In this document: positions 1-8,273 of the stretch, piece after piece
Layout: each line of letters starts with the position of its first letter
Numbering within the stretch: position 1 is the first letter of the stretch
Assembly (NCBI RefSeq): GCF_040686855.1
Contig: NZ_JBFBOG010000001.1
Span: forward strand, 434,001 to 498,000
Source: Leifsonia sp040686855
GTDB taxonomy: Bacteria > Actinomycetota > Actinomycetes > Actinomycetales > Microbacteriaceae
Reading direction: 5' to 3'
DNA: 64,000 nt
Program-made: the position numbers and the translations under genes
The notes under the pieces: generated by a model
Databases searched by the model: none
Told to the model about the DNA's origin: nothing
What the model saw: the letters and a program-made list of their open reading frames with translations, nothing else

Positions 1-168
1 CAGCTCGCTGGTCTCGGCGAGGATGCGGAGGGTCTGCTGCAGTCGCACGGCGTTGCGCTCCGTCGCCAGGTACTCGCGGCGGCGCAGCCACACCGGGACG
101 AGATAGGCCAGCCACAGGGCGGCCGCGATCGCGACGATCACCCCGCCGCCCATCACATCCCCGTTCAT
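1..168 (-). CDS. Membrane protein, N-terminal part (runs off window)
   Basis: The first 56 residues of a protein that continues beyond the left edge. After MNGDVMGG comes one hydrophobic helix (VIVAIAAALWLAYLVPVWL) and then a basic stretch, RRREYLATERNAVRLQQ, which predicts an N-terminal anchor with a cytoplasmic tail. The start could also be the second Met at residue 6. I do not recognise the family; the rest of the protein is needed. Confidence 0.5.
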   Translation of the reverse strand, partial: MNGDVMGGGVIVAIAAALWLAYLVPVWLRRREYLATERNAVRLQQTLRILAETSEL

Positions 169-277
169 GACCTCTACGGTAGGGGCGCGAGTCCCCGCCC
201 CCACGTCAGGTGCGGGGGTGTGTCATGTGATCCAGAGTTCTTTCAGCGAACGTGGCGGCCCGGCTCAGCGGCCCGGC

Positions 278-940
278 TCACCGGTGACGCGAGACCGGCA
301 GCGGCACGGCGGCGGCCGCGCGGTCCTCTGCCGGGATGAGCGCGGCGTCGGCCGGTACGTTGTGATCGAGCCACCGGCGCAGCACGCCCTGGCTCAGCTC
401 CTCGGACACCAGTCCGAAGCAGAAGTGGTCGCGCCAGTCCCCGTTGATGTGGATGTAGCGGCGCCGCAGGCCCTCGTAGCGGAACCCGAGCTTCTCGACC
501 ACGCGCAGGCTCGGACCGTTCTCGGGGCGGATGCAGATCTCCATCCGGTGCAGGCCCAACTGGTAGAAGCAGTAGTCCGTGGCGAGTGCCACCGCCGTCG
601 GCGTGATGTTGCGGCCTGCGAACTCCTCGGCGATCCAGTACCCGATGGTCGCACTCGACAACGACCCGTAGGTGATCGACGACACGTTGAGCTGCCCGGC
701 GAGCTGCCCGTCCCACTCCACGATGAACGGCAGCCCGTGGCCGGCGCGCGCGTTCGCGAGCAGCGACCGGATGCTCGCGCGGGTGTCGAACGACCCCGGC
801 GAGTACGGGCTGGTCGCCTCCCACTGCCGCAGCCAGCCGCGGTTGTCGAGCAGCGAGCGCTCGAGTGCGCGCGCATCCCGCAGCCGGATGGGGCGCAACG
901 TCACGCGGCCCTCGGTGAGGGTGGGGACCACGATCGCCAC
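278..940 (-). CDS. GNAT acetyltransferase, RimJ/RimL type
   Basis: Predicted acetyl-CoA N-acetyltransferase of 220 residues, similar to the enzymes that acetylate ribosomal-protein N-termini. The N-terminal beta strand with R-x-T-L-R-P-I-R-L-R-D is typical of RimJ-like GNATs. The NGPSLRVVEKLGFRYEGLRR block is the C-terminal GNAT motif (N-x-x-S.. lGF..EG). The GTG start is set by a GGAGGA Shine-Dalgarno five bases upstream. The gene lies 19 bp downstream of galU on the same strand, so the two may share a transcript. The real substrate cannot be read from sequence. The C-terminal 25 residues (AEDRAAAAVPLPVSRHR) look like a non-conserved tail. Confidence 0.85.
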   Translation of the reverse strand: MAIVVPTLTEGRVTLRPIRLRDARALERSLLDNRGWLRQWEATSPYSPGSFDTRASIRSLLANARAGHGLPFIVEWDGQLAGQLNVSSITYGSLSSATIGYWIAEEFAGRNITPTAVALATDYCFYQLGLHRMEICIRPENGPSLRVVEKLGFRYEGLRRRYIHINGDWRDHFCFGLVSEELSQGVLRRWLDHNVPADAALIPAEDRAAAAVPLPVSRHR

Positions 941-959
941 GGACTCCTCCTTCAGCCGA

Positions 960-1937
960 TCAGTGGTCGCGGGCGGAGAGCGTCTGGATGGGGCCGGTGG
1001 GGTCGGCCGGCATCTCCGCCACGAACTCCGTGGGCTCGTCGTCCAGCTCGCTGGCGAACTCGCGCAGCCACGGGCGGAGCTCCGGCCCGAGGTCTTCCCG
1101 GTCGCTCGCCAAGCGCACGATGGCCTTGATGTAGTCGAGCCGGTCGCCGGTGTCGTAGCGACGGCCGCGGAAGACGACGCCGTAGACGCCGCCGGTCCAG
1201 TCGGGCGCCTCGGCCATCGACTGCAGCGCGTCCGTCAGCTGGATCTCTCCGCCGCGGCCGGGATCCGTGCGCTCCAGGACGTCGAAGACCTCCGGGCGCA
1301 GCACGTAGCGGCCGATGATGGCGTAGTTGGAGGGGGCGTCCTCCTTGTTCGGCTTCTCGACCAGGCCGGTGATGCGGACGACGTCGTCCTCGTCGGTCTC
1401 CTCGACGGCTGCGGCTCCGTACAGGTGGATGGAGTCGGGGTCGACCTCGAGCAGGGCGACGACGGTCGCGTGTCGCTCGGCCTGCACCTTCAGCATCCGC
1501 TTGAGCAGGTCGTCGCGGGCGTCGATGATGTCGTCGCCGAGCAGCACGGCGAACGGCTCGCGGCCGACGTGCATCTTGGCGCGGAGCACCGCGTGGCCGA
1601 GCCCCTTCGGGTCCCCCTGGCGGACGTAGTGCATGTCGGCGAGCGCGGTGGAGTAGTTGACCTTCTCGAGCCGGTCGGTGTCCCCCTTCTTGATGAGGGT
1701 CTCCTCCAGCTCGGAGTTGCGGTCGAAGTGGTTCTCGAGGGCGTTCTTGTTGCGGCCCGTGATCATCAGGACGTCGTGCAGGCCCGCATCCACGGCCTCC
1801 TCGACCACGTACTGGATGGCGGGCTTGTCCACGACCGGCAGCATCTCCTTGGGCATCGCCTTCGTAGCCGGGAGGAAGCGGGTTCCGAGTCCGGCGGCGG
1901 GGATCACTGCTTTCGTAACGCGGTCGTGGTTAGCCAT
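960..1937 (-). CDS. galU: UTP--glucose-1-phosphate uridylyltransferase
   Basis: Makes UDP-glucose from UTP and glucose-1-phosphate in the cytoplasm, feeding cell-wall and polysaccharide synthesis. The N-terminal nucleotide-binding motif GLGTRFLPATKAMPKEML is the GalU signature. Further family motifs are VLLGDDII, the GLVEKP segment and GRYVLRPEVF. Length is 325 residues, normal for the family. I place the start at MANHDRV rather than 11 codons upstream, because a -10 box TACTGT ends seven bases before this ATG and suggests a leaderless transcript. It is divergent from the cyclo-ligase gene, and the two promoters face each other across 59 bp. Confidence 0.95.
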   Translation of the reverse strand: MANHDRVTKAVIPAAGLGTRFLPATKAMPKEMLPVVDKPAIQYVVEEAVDAGLHDVLMITGRNKNALENHFDRNSELEETLIKKGDTDRLEKVNYSTALADMHYVRQGDPKGLGHAVLRAKMHVGREPFAVLLGDDIIDARDDLLKRMLKVQAERHATVVALLEVDPDSIHLYGAAAVEETDEDDVVRITGLVEKPNKEDAPSNYAIIGRYVLRPEVFDVLERTDPGRGGEIQLTDALQSMAEAPDWTGGVYGVVFRGRRYDTGDRLDYIKAIVRLASDREDLGPELRPWLREFASELDDEPTEFVAEMPADPTGPIQTLSARDH

Positions 1938-1944
1938 GCCGCCT

Positions 1945-1990
1945 ACAGTATCCGCATTTTCAGGGTGCACAGGATGGCATCTCCTAGGAT
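1945..1990. promoter_or_regulatory. Divergent leaderless promoters of galU and cyclo-ligase
   Basis: On the minus strand TACTGT (1945-1950) ends seven bases before the galU ATG. On the plus strand TAGGAT (1985-1990) ends six bases before the cyclo-ligase ATG. No Shine-Dalgarno is present for either gene. The spacing places the transcription start on or next to the start codon. Confidence 0.55.
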
Positions 1991-1996
1991 TGCCTC

Positions 1997-2581
1997 ATGG
2001 ATCCGGACACTGCCGCTCATCGCAAGCGCGCCCTGCGGGCGGAGCTGCGCGAGCGCCGGCAGAACCTCACCACGACCGAGCGCCAGGGCGCGACGGCGGG
2101 CATCACCCGCAACCTCGTCGACCTGGCGACCGACCTCTCGGCCCGGTCCGTCGCCGCCTACCTCTCCACCACGATCGAGCCGGACACGCGCCCGTTCCTC
2201 AACTGGGCGCACGCTCAGGGCCTGCGGGTGCTGCTCCCGATCTCCCGGGAGGACGGCCTGCTCGACTGGACCACGGGTGACGGCGAGTCCGAGACGGAGG
2301 GCCTGTTCGGACTGCCGGAAGCGGTCGGCGAACTGCTCGGCCCGATCGCCATCAACGACGTCGACCTCATCCTGGTCCCGGCCGCCGCCGTCGATGCGAC
2401 GGGTATGCGCATGGGCTGGGGACGCGGGTACTTCGACAAGACGCTCGGCAGCATGGAAAAATGTCCCCCGGTGTACGCCGTCCTGTTCGACGGCGAACTC
2501 GTGGACGAGGTGCCGCGCGAGCGCCACGACCAGCCGGTGGACGGCGCGGTCACCCCGACCCGCATCGTCCAGTTCACCTGA
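1997..2581 (+). CDS. 5-formyltetrahydrofolate cyclo-ligase
   Basis: ATP-dependent conversion of 5-formyl-THF to 5,10-methenyl-THF (one-carbon salvage). It is 194 residues, normal for the family. The N-terminal K-R-A-L-R-A-E-L-R-E-R-R segment is typical. The C-terminal family motif appears as VPAAAVDATGMRMGWGRGYFDK, seen here in two overlapping parts (VPAAAVDATG and RMGWGRGYFDK), which form the ATP and substrate site. The FmdB-like gene and mscL follow closely on the same strand, the usual order in Actinobacteria. The start is leaderless, with TAGGAT six bases upstream. Confidence 0.93.
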   Translation: MDPDTAAHRKRALRAELRERRQNLTTTERQGATAGITRNLVDLATDLSARSVAAYLSTTIEPDTRPFLNWAHAQGLRVLLPISREDGLLDWTTGDGESETEGLFGLPEAVGELLGPIAINDVDLILVPAAAVDATGMRMGWGRGYFDKTLGSMEKCPPVYAVLFDGELVDEVPRERHDQPVDGAVTPTRIVQFT

Positions 2582-2601
2582 CCTCGCGCAGCGGAAGAAG
2601 A

Positions 2602-2877
2602 ATGCCCACCTACTCCTACTCGTGCCGCGACTGCGGCCACGCCTTCGACATCCAGCAGGCCTTCACCGACGACGCCCTCACGGTGTGCCCGAACTGCGGC
2701 GGCTCGCTCCGCAAGGTGTTCGGCACCGTCGGCGTGACATTCAACGGCTCCGGCTTCTACCGCACGGACTCGCGCGGCGGGACGAAGTCGTCGGATGCGT
2801 CGTCGTCCACCTCGACGTCGTCGACCTCTTCCACCTCCACGACCCCGTCGGCCCCGTCGTCGGGTTCCGCCGCGTAG
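2602..2877 (+). CDS. FmdB-family zinc-ribbon protein
   Basis: A 91-residue protein whose first 45 residues are a putative regulatory zinc ribbon: MPTYSYSCRDCGHAF followed by CPNCGG, giving two CxxC pairs for zinc. The rest is a Ser/Thr/Pro-rich disordered tail (SSSTSTSSTSSTSTT). I chose the ATG at the first residue of the ribbon; longer frames only add unrelated sequence. It sits 20 bp after the cyclo-ligase and 12 bp before mscL, so all three are probably cotranscribed. Function is not established for this family in Actinobacteria. Confidence 0.85.
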   Translation: MPTYSYSCRDCGHAFDIQQAFTDDALTVCPNCGGSLRKVFGTVGVTFNGSGFYRTDSRGGTKSSDASSSTSTSSTSSTSTTPSAPSSGSAA

Positions 2878-2889
2878 AAAGGCTCGTTC

Positions 2890-3327
2890 GTGCTCAAAGG
2901 CTTCAAGGAGTTCATCCTCCGCGGGAACGTCATCGACCTTGCCGTCGCCGTCGTCATCGGTGCGGCGTTCACGGCGGTCGTCACGTCGATCGTGACGAAC
3001 CTGTTCAACCCGCTCATCGGGGCCATCGCCATGAGCGACAGCCTCAACAATGCGCTGACCCTGACGATTGGTGAGGCCCATCTGAAGTTCGGTGCGGTCC
3101 TCGTCTCCGTGATCAACTTCTTGATCGTCGCGGTCGTCGTCTACTTTGCCTTCGTCCTTCCGATGAACCTCGTGAAGCAGCGCGCCGAGCGCCTGCGCAA
3201 GAAGGGCGTCGTCGAGCCGGACAAGCCGGTCACCGACCTCGACCTCCTCACCGAGATCCGCGACCTCCTGGCCGCGCAGCAGTCCCCGCCGCAGTCCGCC
3301 GGCAAGCACGCCGACCCGCTGCCCTAG
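2890..3327 (+). CDS. mscL: Large-conductance mechanosensitive channel MscL
   Basis: Homopentameric inner-membrane channel that opens under high membrane tension to release solutes during osmotic downshock. The N-terminal amphipathic helix and first membrane helix, LKGFKEFILRGNVIDLAVAV, are diagnostic. The second membrane helix is around VSVINFLIVAVVVYFAFVLP. The cytoplasmic C-terminal helix contains LLTEIRDLLAAQ. It is 145 residues long. The start is GTG with an AAAGG ribosome site. Repeat copy A1 lies 25 bp after the stop and may act as its terminator. Confidence 0.95.
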   Translation: MLKGFKEFILRGNVIDLAVAVVIGAAFTAVVTSIVTNLFNPLIGAIAMSDSLNNALTLTIGEAHLKFGAVLVSVINFLIVAVVVYFAFVLPMNLVKQRAERLRKKGVVEPDKPVTDLDLLTEIRDLLAAQQSPPQSAGKHADPLP

Positions 3328-3351
3328 AGCGCCCGCGCGCTTCTCTCCCGC

Positions 3352-3409
3352 TGAAGTGCAGGTCGTTGCGCGGGTCAGCGGCGTGTCGACCGCACGTACC
3401 TGCACCTCA
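3352..3409. repeat. Palindromic repeat, family A, copy 1
   Basis: Imperfect inverted repeat. The left arm is TGAAGTGCAGGTCGTTGCG; the right arm reads TGAGGTGCAGGTACGTGCG on the opposite strand. The loop contains GGCGTGTCGAC, shared with the copies near 11.7 and 54.3 kb. It lies between mscL and a small minus-strand gene, whose stop codon falls in the right arm. Confidence 0.75.
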
Positions 3410-3586
3410 CCAGTGGGGCGGGACGTCGCGGCGCAGCTGCTCGTCGTTGGAGGACCACGACGGGGCGTTGTCGGAGTCCGGACGCGGCTCGTCGTCCCGC
3501 GGCTCTACGCGCGGTTCGGGATCGGTGCCGGGCGCGCCGGGACGCTGCACGCGCCGGTGCCGCCGTCTGCCGGGTGACTCGCTCAC
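3407..3586 (-). CDS. Small hydrophilic protein, conserved-looking C-terminus
   Basis: A 59-residue Arg/Asp/Pro-rich protein that ends NDEQLRRDVPPHW. I recall similar short actinobacterial proteins ending in a DxPPHW-type tail, but this is recall only. The start is GTG with an in-frame stop five codons upstream, so no longer form exists from a nearby codon. A -10 box TAGGCT ends six bases before the GTG, which supports a leaderless mRNA. Function unknown. Its stop codon overlaps repeat copy A1. Confidence 0.5.
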   Translation of the reverse strand: MSESPGRRRHRRVQRPGAPGTDPEPRVEPRDDEPRPDSDNAPSWSSNDEQLRRDVPPHW

Positions 3587-3592
3587 TCCTCC

Positions 3593-3598
3593 AGCCTA
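3593..3598 (-). promoter_or_regulatory. -10 box of the small gene at 3407-3586
   Basis: TAGGCT on the minus strand, six bases before the GTG. The sequence around it (CTCCAGCCTAGAGC on the plus strand) is repeated near 3823-3836, where it may drive the short ORF ending at 3628. Confidence 0.4.
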
Positions 3599-3627
3599 GA
3601 GCGATCGACCGTTAGGGATCGGGACAC

Positions 3628-3798
3628 TCACTCACCCAGCCCGTCGCCGGCGGTCTGGTCCCAAAGCGCATGCTCCCCTGATGCGTCCCACTCGGCGAAG
3701 GCGTCCACATACGCTTCCTCCGCATCCAGTTCGCGCTTCAATCGGACCATACGGTGGACGGCGACGGACCCGTCGAGGCTGCCCTCAAACGACGTCAT
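3628..3798 (-). CDS. Short ORF, resembles the C-terminal tail of an antitoxin
   Basis: 56 residues. The C-terminal half (DAFAEWDASGEHALWDQTAG) recalls the toxin-binding tails of actinobacterial CopG/MazE-type antitoxins, but no DNA-binding domain precedes it and no toxin gene lies next to it. It has no clear ribosome site, though a TAGGCT box lies about 25 bases upstream. It may be a relic of a toxin-antitoxin pair or a short orphan gene. Confidence 0.35.
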   Translation of the reverse strand: MTSFEGSLDGSVAVHRMVRLKRELDAEEAYVDAFAEWDASGEHALWDQTAGDGLGE

Positions 3799-3830
3799 GC
3801 GGAGTTTGGGGGTGCAACAGACCCTCCAGC

Positions 3831-6800
3831 CTAGAGCTGCGGCAGATCGATCGGCGCCGTCACCGCGTCGGGCTCGCCCTTGCCGATCAGCTTCGCGACC
3901 CGCGCCGCGACCGCGTCCGGGTCGGCGAACAGCTCGAAGCTGTGCACCCGGAGGTAGTGCCAGCCGAGGCGGCGCAGCACGTCCGGACGCAGGCGCAGCG
4001 ACTCGCGGAGGCTGCCCTTCGACACGTCGTCGTCCGTCTCCACGACCACCGCGCGGCCCTCGTGCGAGGCCACCAGCGTCAGCTTGCCGCGGTAGCCGAG
4101 GTGGACATCCAGACCCCGACGCGCCAGGCGCTTGGCCAGGTCGACGACCATCGGGTCGGCGTCCTGGCTGAGGTATTCGGGAGCGGCCGTCTGGAGCTGG
4201 TCGGCCTCCCCCAGCACCTGCGCCAGCGCGGCGATGCCGTGCCGCATGCGCGACTCGTCGATGTCGTCCGGCTTGAAGCAGGAGACGATGTCCATGCCGC
4301 GGCGTCCGCGGGTCATGCCGACCGCGAGCAGGCGGTCGCCGCCCGGCTCGGCCAGCGCGCCGAAGTTCGACAGCAGGCGGCCGTGCGGAGTGCGGCCGTA
4401 GCCGATGGAGAAGATGACGCGGTCGCGGCTCTGGCCTACCGACTGGTCGAGGGTCACCACGGTGAACGGCTCGGCGCGGTCGCCCAGGATGAAGTCCGCC
4501 AGCTCGGAGCGCTTGGCGAACGCCGCCAGCACCGCCTGGTTGACCCGCACCGCGTGGCGCTCGCTCGCGGTGATGACCATGAGGGATTCGCGTGGGCGCT
4601 CGGTCGCGTGCGCGAGCACGAGCTCCACGACCTTCGCGACCTCGGCGTCCGTCGACTCGACGGCCCCGGTGTCGCTGTCCGGCATCCCCTGACCGCCTGT
4701 CACGTAGTGCAGCGCGAGGCTGCCGTGGCCGAGGTAGGTGCCGGCCCACGGGAGGGAGTCGATCATCCCGCCGTAGAAGCGGCGGTTGACGAGCTCGGCC
4801 AGGTCTTCGCCGCCGGCGCGGTAGCTGCGGCTGAGCGTGTACACCGGCAGCAGCTCGGAGAGCCGGGCGAGCGCGGACTCGGCGTGCAGCGCGTCCACGT
4901 CGAGCTCCTCGACGGTCGTGCCGTACTCGTGTACGCCCATGTCGAAACGCGACGGCGTCTGCGTGACCGGGTCGCCGAACGCGACCACCTGGCGGGCGCG
5001 GCGGATGACGGGGACGTTCTCGGCGAGGCTGGAGGCGCCCGCATCTACGAGCAGCACCGCGTCGAACCCGACCTCGCGGCCGATCGACGGGATCTCGTAC
5101 GGCGACACCAGCCATACGGGCGCGAGCGGACGGGCGAGGTGCGGAGCGGCCTCGTTGAGCGTGGTCGCCGTGGGCACGCTGCTCTTCAGCAGGCGCTTCA
5201 GCGCCGCGGCCTCGTCCGGCCAGTCGACGATCCCGATCTTCCAGGTCTCCGAAAGCATCCATGCCAGCTGCTTGCCGGTCGCGGAGGCGTGCGCCTCGTC
5301 CACCAGCCGGAAGTCGGCCTCCAGGCGGTCGAGCACGCCGGTGTTGGCGTTGAGCAGGGCGCGGTCGTTCGCGAGCAGCGACTCCAGCACCGACTGCCAC
5401 CAGGCCAGCTCCAGCTCGGCGCTCACCTGGGTCTCGGGCACGTGTCGGATGGAGAGGTCGGAGATCAGCGGGTCCAGCTCGAGGTCGCGCAGCTGGGTGA
5501 GCAGAGCGGTGCGCTCCTGCAGGTTCGCCAGCACCTCGGACTCGGCCGCGAGGCCGGCGATCTGGCGGGTCAGCTCCTCGACGGGGAGTGCGGCGAGCGA
5601 CTGCGGCGTTCCGGTGCGGCGCAGCGGGATGTCGAGTCGGGCGAGGTCTTCGGCCACGCGCTGGTAGGCGACCTGCACGTCCGCGATGCCGACCGGCACC
5701 TCGGGCACGACGCCGGCGACGGCGAAGCGGTTCCACAGGATGCGCTGCTGCTGGATGCGCCGCAGGCTCTCGTTGAGGTCGGTGACGTGCACACCCGGGC
5801 GCACGTACTCCAGTGCATGCTTGCGCAGGCGGCGACGGTTCGCGCCCGACATGGACGGCGACTCGCGACGGGACGCAGTGGCCGCGATCAGCTCGGTGAG
5901 CGACCGGTCGAACACCGACGGCGTGAACTTGTCCAGCGTCTCGCGGATGTCGAGGAGCAGGCGCAGGTAGACGCCGAGCTCGGCGATGGATGCGAAGGGC
6001 CGCATCCGGGTCTGGCCGATCAGCGCGTTGGCGCGGTCGAGCAGGCGCGGCAGCTCGGCGCGGTTGAGCTTCTTGGCGAGCTCGTGGGCGCTCTTGCCCT
6101 CCTCCGTCGTGGTGAAGGAGGCGCCGTACCAGGGCGAGTCGTTGGGGCCGTAGCGGAACTCCCCCAGCCGGGCGGCGCGGATCAGCGCGTCGGCCGACGC
6201 GTCGCGGTCGCGCGCCAGCGCCTCGATGGCGCGGCGGCCGAGGCGGGCGGTGGTGGACGGCGGCGAGGGCAGCAGCGACAGGCGGGAGAGCTCGCGCAGC
6301 GCATCCAGCACCGACACCCGGAGCACGGGGTCGCGCCGGGTCAGCGCCGCACGGTAGTCGACGAGCACCTTGCGGAGGCGCACCAGCGCCTCGTCGACGT
6401 CGGTGACCTTCGGCTGCGTGGCCTTCTCGTTGCGGGCGATCGACTGCACGAGGTCGCGGCGCAGCGTCCGCGGCGTCACGGCGAGCCCGGGGAGCCCGGC
6501 CTGCGTGAGGCGCTGGGCGATGTCGTCGAGGCTGGACCGGCGCGGGCTCACGACCAGCACGCGCTTGTGCTGTGCGACGAGGGCGCCGATCGCGTTGACG
6601 ATGGTCTGCGTGCCGCCGGTTCCCGGCAGCGTCTTCACGACGATCGAGTTGCCTGCCGCGATCTGCGCGACCACGTTCTCCTGCTCCTCATCGGCGTCGA
6701 GCAGGAGGGTGTCGGTGGCGGGCGGGCGCTCGTCCTGACGGATCGGGTCCACCGGGTTGAAGGCGCTCTCGACCGTCGAACGGGCGGTCGGGTTGCCGGC

Positions 6801-7586
6801 CAGCGCGTCCAGCAGCACGGTGTCGAGGTCGCGGGCCTCTTCGCTGAGGGCCGGCGCGACGTCGGCGAACGAGGAGGCGACCAGACGCGGCTGCACGTTG
6901 AACCACGGCAGGTGCGAGGTCAGTCCGCGCAGGCGGTCGATCACCGGCTGCGGCTTGAACACGCCGTTCGAGACGGCGAGCGCGACGAAGGCGTCCGCGT
7001 CCAGCGTGATCTGGAACTGCTCCGAGAGGGCGCGGGCCAGCTCGGGGTTGAGGTAGGTCTGGCCCTTGAGCTTCAGCTCGAAGTCGCGGCCGTAGCGGCG
7101 GATGGCGAGCGGACGCAGCAGGATGGGCGCGAAGTACTCCTCCGACCCGTGGCGCCACTGCGCCAGGCCGATCGCGAGGTGGACGGACTCGATGCCGCGG
7201 ACCGAGCGCAGCTCGATGCCCTTCTGGGTGATCGCGTTCGCCGCGGCGCGTGCCGTGCGGAGCGCCAGCTCGTCGCGGATCAGGCTCGACAGCAGCGTGC
7301 TCTGTCCGGTGATGAACTGCGGCAGGCCGCCGGGATGCGTGGTGCTCAGCTCGATGCGCGTCCGCGGGCTGTCCTCGAAGTGGAGCAGCGGGGACGCGCC
7401 GCCGATGGACGCGATCTCGTCGCGCCACCGCGTCCAGACCGGCTCGGCGATGTTGCCGGCGACCAGTCCAGGGTCGCCCAGGCTGAGGGTGTGCGGAGCG
7501 GTCGTGGTGCGCGGGTTCAGGGCGTCGTCGTCTCCGATGACCGACCTCGCGTCGTCATCCTCGGTCTTCCTGTCCAGTCGCCACAC
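3831..7586 (-). CDS. SF1-helicase-like protein with degenerate ATPase motifs and C-terminal nuclease-like domain
   Basis: A 1251-residue protein built like the actinobacterial 'AAA/DUF4011-type' helicases. It has an N-terminal domain (1-290), a split SF1 RecA-like core (about 295-1140) and a C-terminal segment like the Vsr/MTES_1575 endonuclease fold (about 1165-1240, LGYRGKLTLVASHEGRAVVV then LRRLGWHYLRVHSFELFADP). The Walker A position reads LPGTGGTQT: the invariant Lys is Gly325. The Walker B position near residue 845 reads LLVDAGASS where SF1 enzymes have DEA. Motif III-like GDPVTQTP and motif VI-like GMTRGRRG remain. It may therefore bind DNA without normal ATP hydrolysis. I infer a DNA-repair or defence role only from the architecture. 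Start at ATG; no other gene is cotranscribed closely. Confidence 0.75.
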   Translation of the reverse strand: MWRLDRKTEDDDARSVIGDDDALNPRTTTAPHTLSLGDPGLVAGNIAEPVWTRWRDEIASIGGASPLLHFEDSPRTRIELSTTHPGGLPQFITGQSTLLSSLIRDELALRTARAAANAITQKGIELRSVRGIESVHLAIGLAQWRHGSEEYFAPILLRPLAIRRYGRDFELKLKGQTYLNPELARALSEQFQITLDADAFVALAVSNGVFKPQPVIDRLRGLTSHLPWFNVQPRLVASSFADVAPALSEEARDLDTVLLDALAGNPTARSTVESAFNPVDPIRQDERPPATDTLLLDADEEQENVVAQIAAGNSIVVKTLPGTGGTQTIVNAIGALVAQHKRVLVVSPRRSSLDDIAQRLTQAGLPGLAVTPRTLRRDLVQSIARNEKATQPKVTDVDEALVRLRKVLVDYRAALTRRDPVLRVSVLDALRELSRLSLLPSPPSTTARLGRRAIEALARDRDASADALIRAARLGEFRYGPNDSPWYGASFTTTEEGKSAHELAKKLNRAELPRLLDRANALIGQTRMRPFASIAELGVYLRLLLDIRETLDKFTPSVFDRSLTELIAATASRRESPSMSGANRRRLRKHALEYVRPGVHVTDLNESLRRIQQQRILWNRFAVAGVVPEVPVGIADVQVAYQRVAEDLARLDIPLRRTGTPQSLAALPVEELTRQIAGLAAESEVLANLQERTALLTQLRDLELDPLISDLSIRHVPETQVSAELELAWWQSVLESLLANDRALLNANTGVLDRLEADFRLVDEAHASATGKQLAWMLSETWKIGIVDWPDEAAALKRLLKSSVPTATTLNEAAPHLARPLAPVWLVSPYEIPSIGREVGFDAVLLVDAGASSLAENVPVIRRARQVVAFGDPVTQTPSRFDMGVHEYGTTVEELDVDALHAESALARLSELLPVYTLSRSYRAGGEDLAELVNRRFYGGMIDSLPWAGTYLGHGSLALHYVTGGQGMPDSDTGAVESTDAEVAKVVELVLAHATERPRESLMVITASERHAVRVNQAVLAAFAKRSELADFILGDRAEPFTVVTLDQSVGQSRDRVIFSIGYGRTPHGRLLSNFGALAEPGGDRLLAVGMTRGRRGMDIVSCFKPDDIDESRMRHGIAALAQVLGEADQLQTAAPEYLSQDADPMVVDLAKRLARRGLDVHLGYRGKLTLVASHEGRAVVVETDDDVSKGSLRESLRLRPDVLRRLGWHYLRVHSFELFADPDAVAARVAKLIGKGEPDAVTAPIDLPQL

Positions 7587-7695
7587 ACGGACACCCTACG
7601 TTCACATCCAAGGAATCAGCGGGAACCCGGGCGGGTTTCGCGCCAATATCATGCGCTGAGCGTCGAGGGCCAGCCTCGATCGGACGCCGGGGGTG

Positions 7696-8223
7696 TCAGG
7701 GCGTGGACGTCGGCGTGGGCGTCGGCGACCCGGTGGAGGTCGGCTGCGGCACCGGGGTCAGCGTGCCGTAGGGCTGCAGCGCTCCGGTGACGATCGGGAC
7801 CTCGAGCCCGACCGAGTTGCCGCCGCTCGTGACGGACACCGTGGTGAGGCCGCCGGGCTTGCCCTCGACACCGGCCACCAGCGACTCCTCGCTGGGCGGA
7901 TTGCCGATGCGCTTGGTCTCGCGGGCCTTGAGGGTGACGTCGATGGACTGGCCGCCGGACGGGTTGATCGTCACCTTCTCGGTCTTCCCACCGGTGTTGA
8001 CGAGGGTGGTGACCAGATTGGCCGTGTCCCCCTCTCCCTGCACGAGCACGGCGTTGCCGACGAAGACGTTCCCGACGGTCGCGCTCACCCCCACGCTGGC
8101 CTCCTCGATGTAGAGGGTGTCCTGGGGTGCGAACAGATCGCACGCGGTGAGGCCTCCGAGAGTGGCGGCAGCGATGGCTGCGGCGGCTGCTGTGCGACGG
8201 ACGAGCGAGCGGCGGAACGGCAT
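7696..8223 (-). CDS. Secreted lipoprotein, unknown function
   Basis: 175 residues. A basic N-terminus (MPFRRSLVRR), an Ala-rich hydrophobic segment and the lipobox LTAC (Cys28) predict a lipid-anchored extracellular protein. The mature part is beta-rich with TTLVNTGGKTEKVTINPSGG, typical of small immunoglobulin-like folds. It ends in a Pro/Thr/Ser tail (VPQPTSTGSPTPTPTSTP). The ATG was chosen because it starts the signal peptide; the much longer upstream frame is a shadow of the transporter gene. Similar lipoproteins are common in Microbacteriaceae. No function is known to me. Confidence 0.7.
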   Translation of the reverse strand: MPFRRSLVRRTAAAAAIAAATLGGLTACDLFAPQDTLYIEEASVGVSATVGNVFVGNAVLVQGEGDTANLVTTLVNTGGKTEKVTINPSGGQSIDVTLKARETKRIGNPPSEESLVAGVEGKPGGLTTVSVTSGGNSVGLEVPIVTGALQPYGTLTPVPQPTSTGSPTPTPTSTP

Positions 8224-8273
8224 CAGACACCTCCGAGGGACACGGTGGCGCCAGGCTATTCCCCGCGCCGCCG

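Noticed and set aside
3681..7790. Plus-strand ORF of 1369 codons opposite the helicase-like gene
   Set aside because: It is the antisense shadow of a GC-rich gene: composition is V/R/D/H-rich with no fold-like motifs, while the minus strand shows clear helicase and nuclease motifs.
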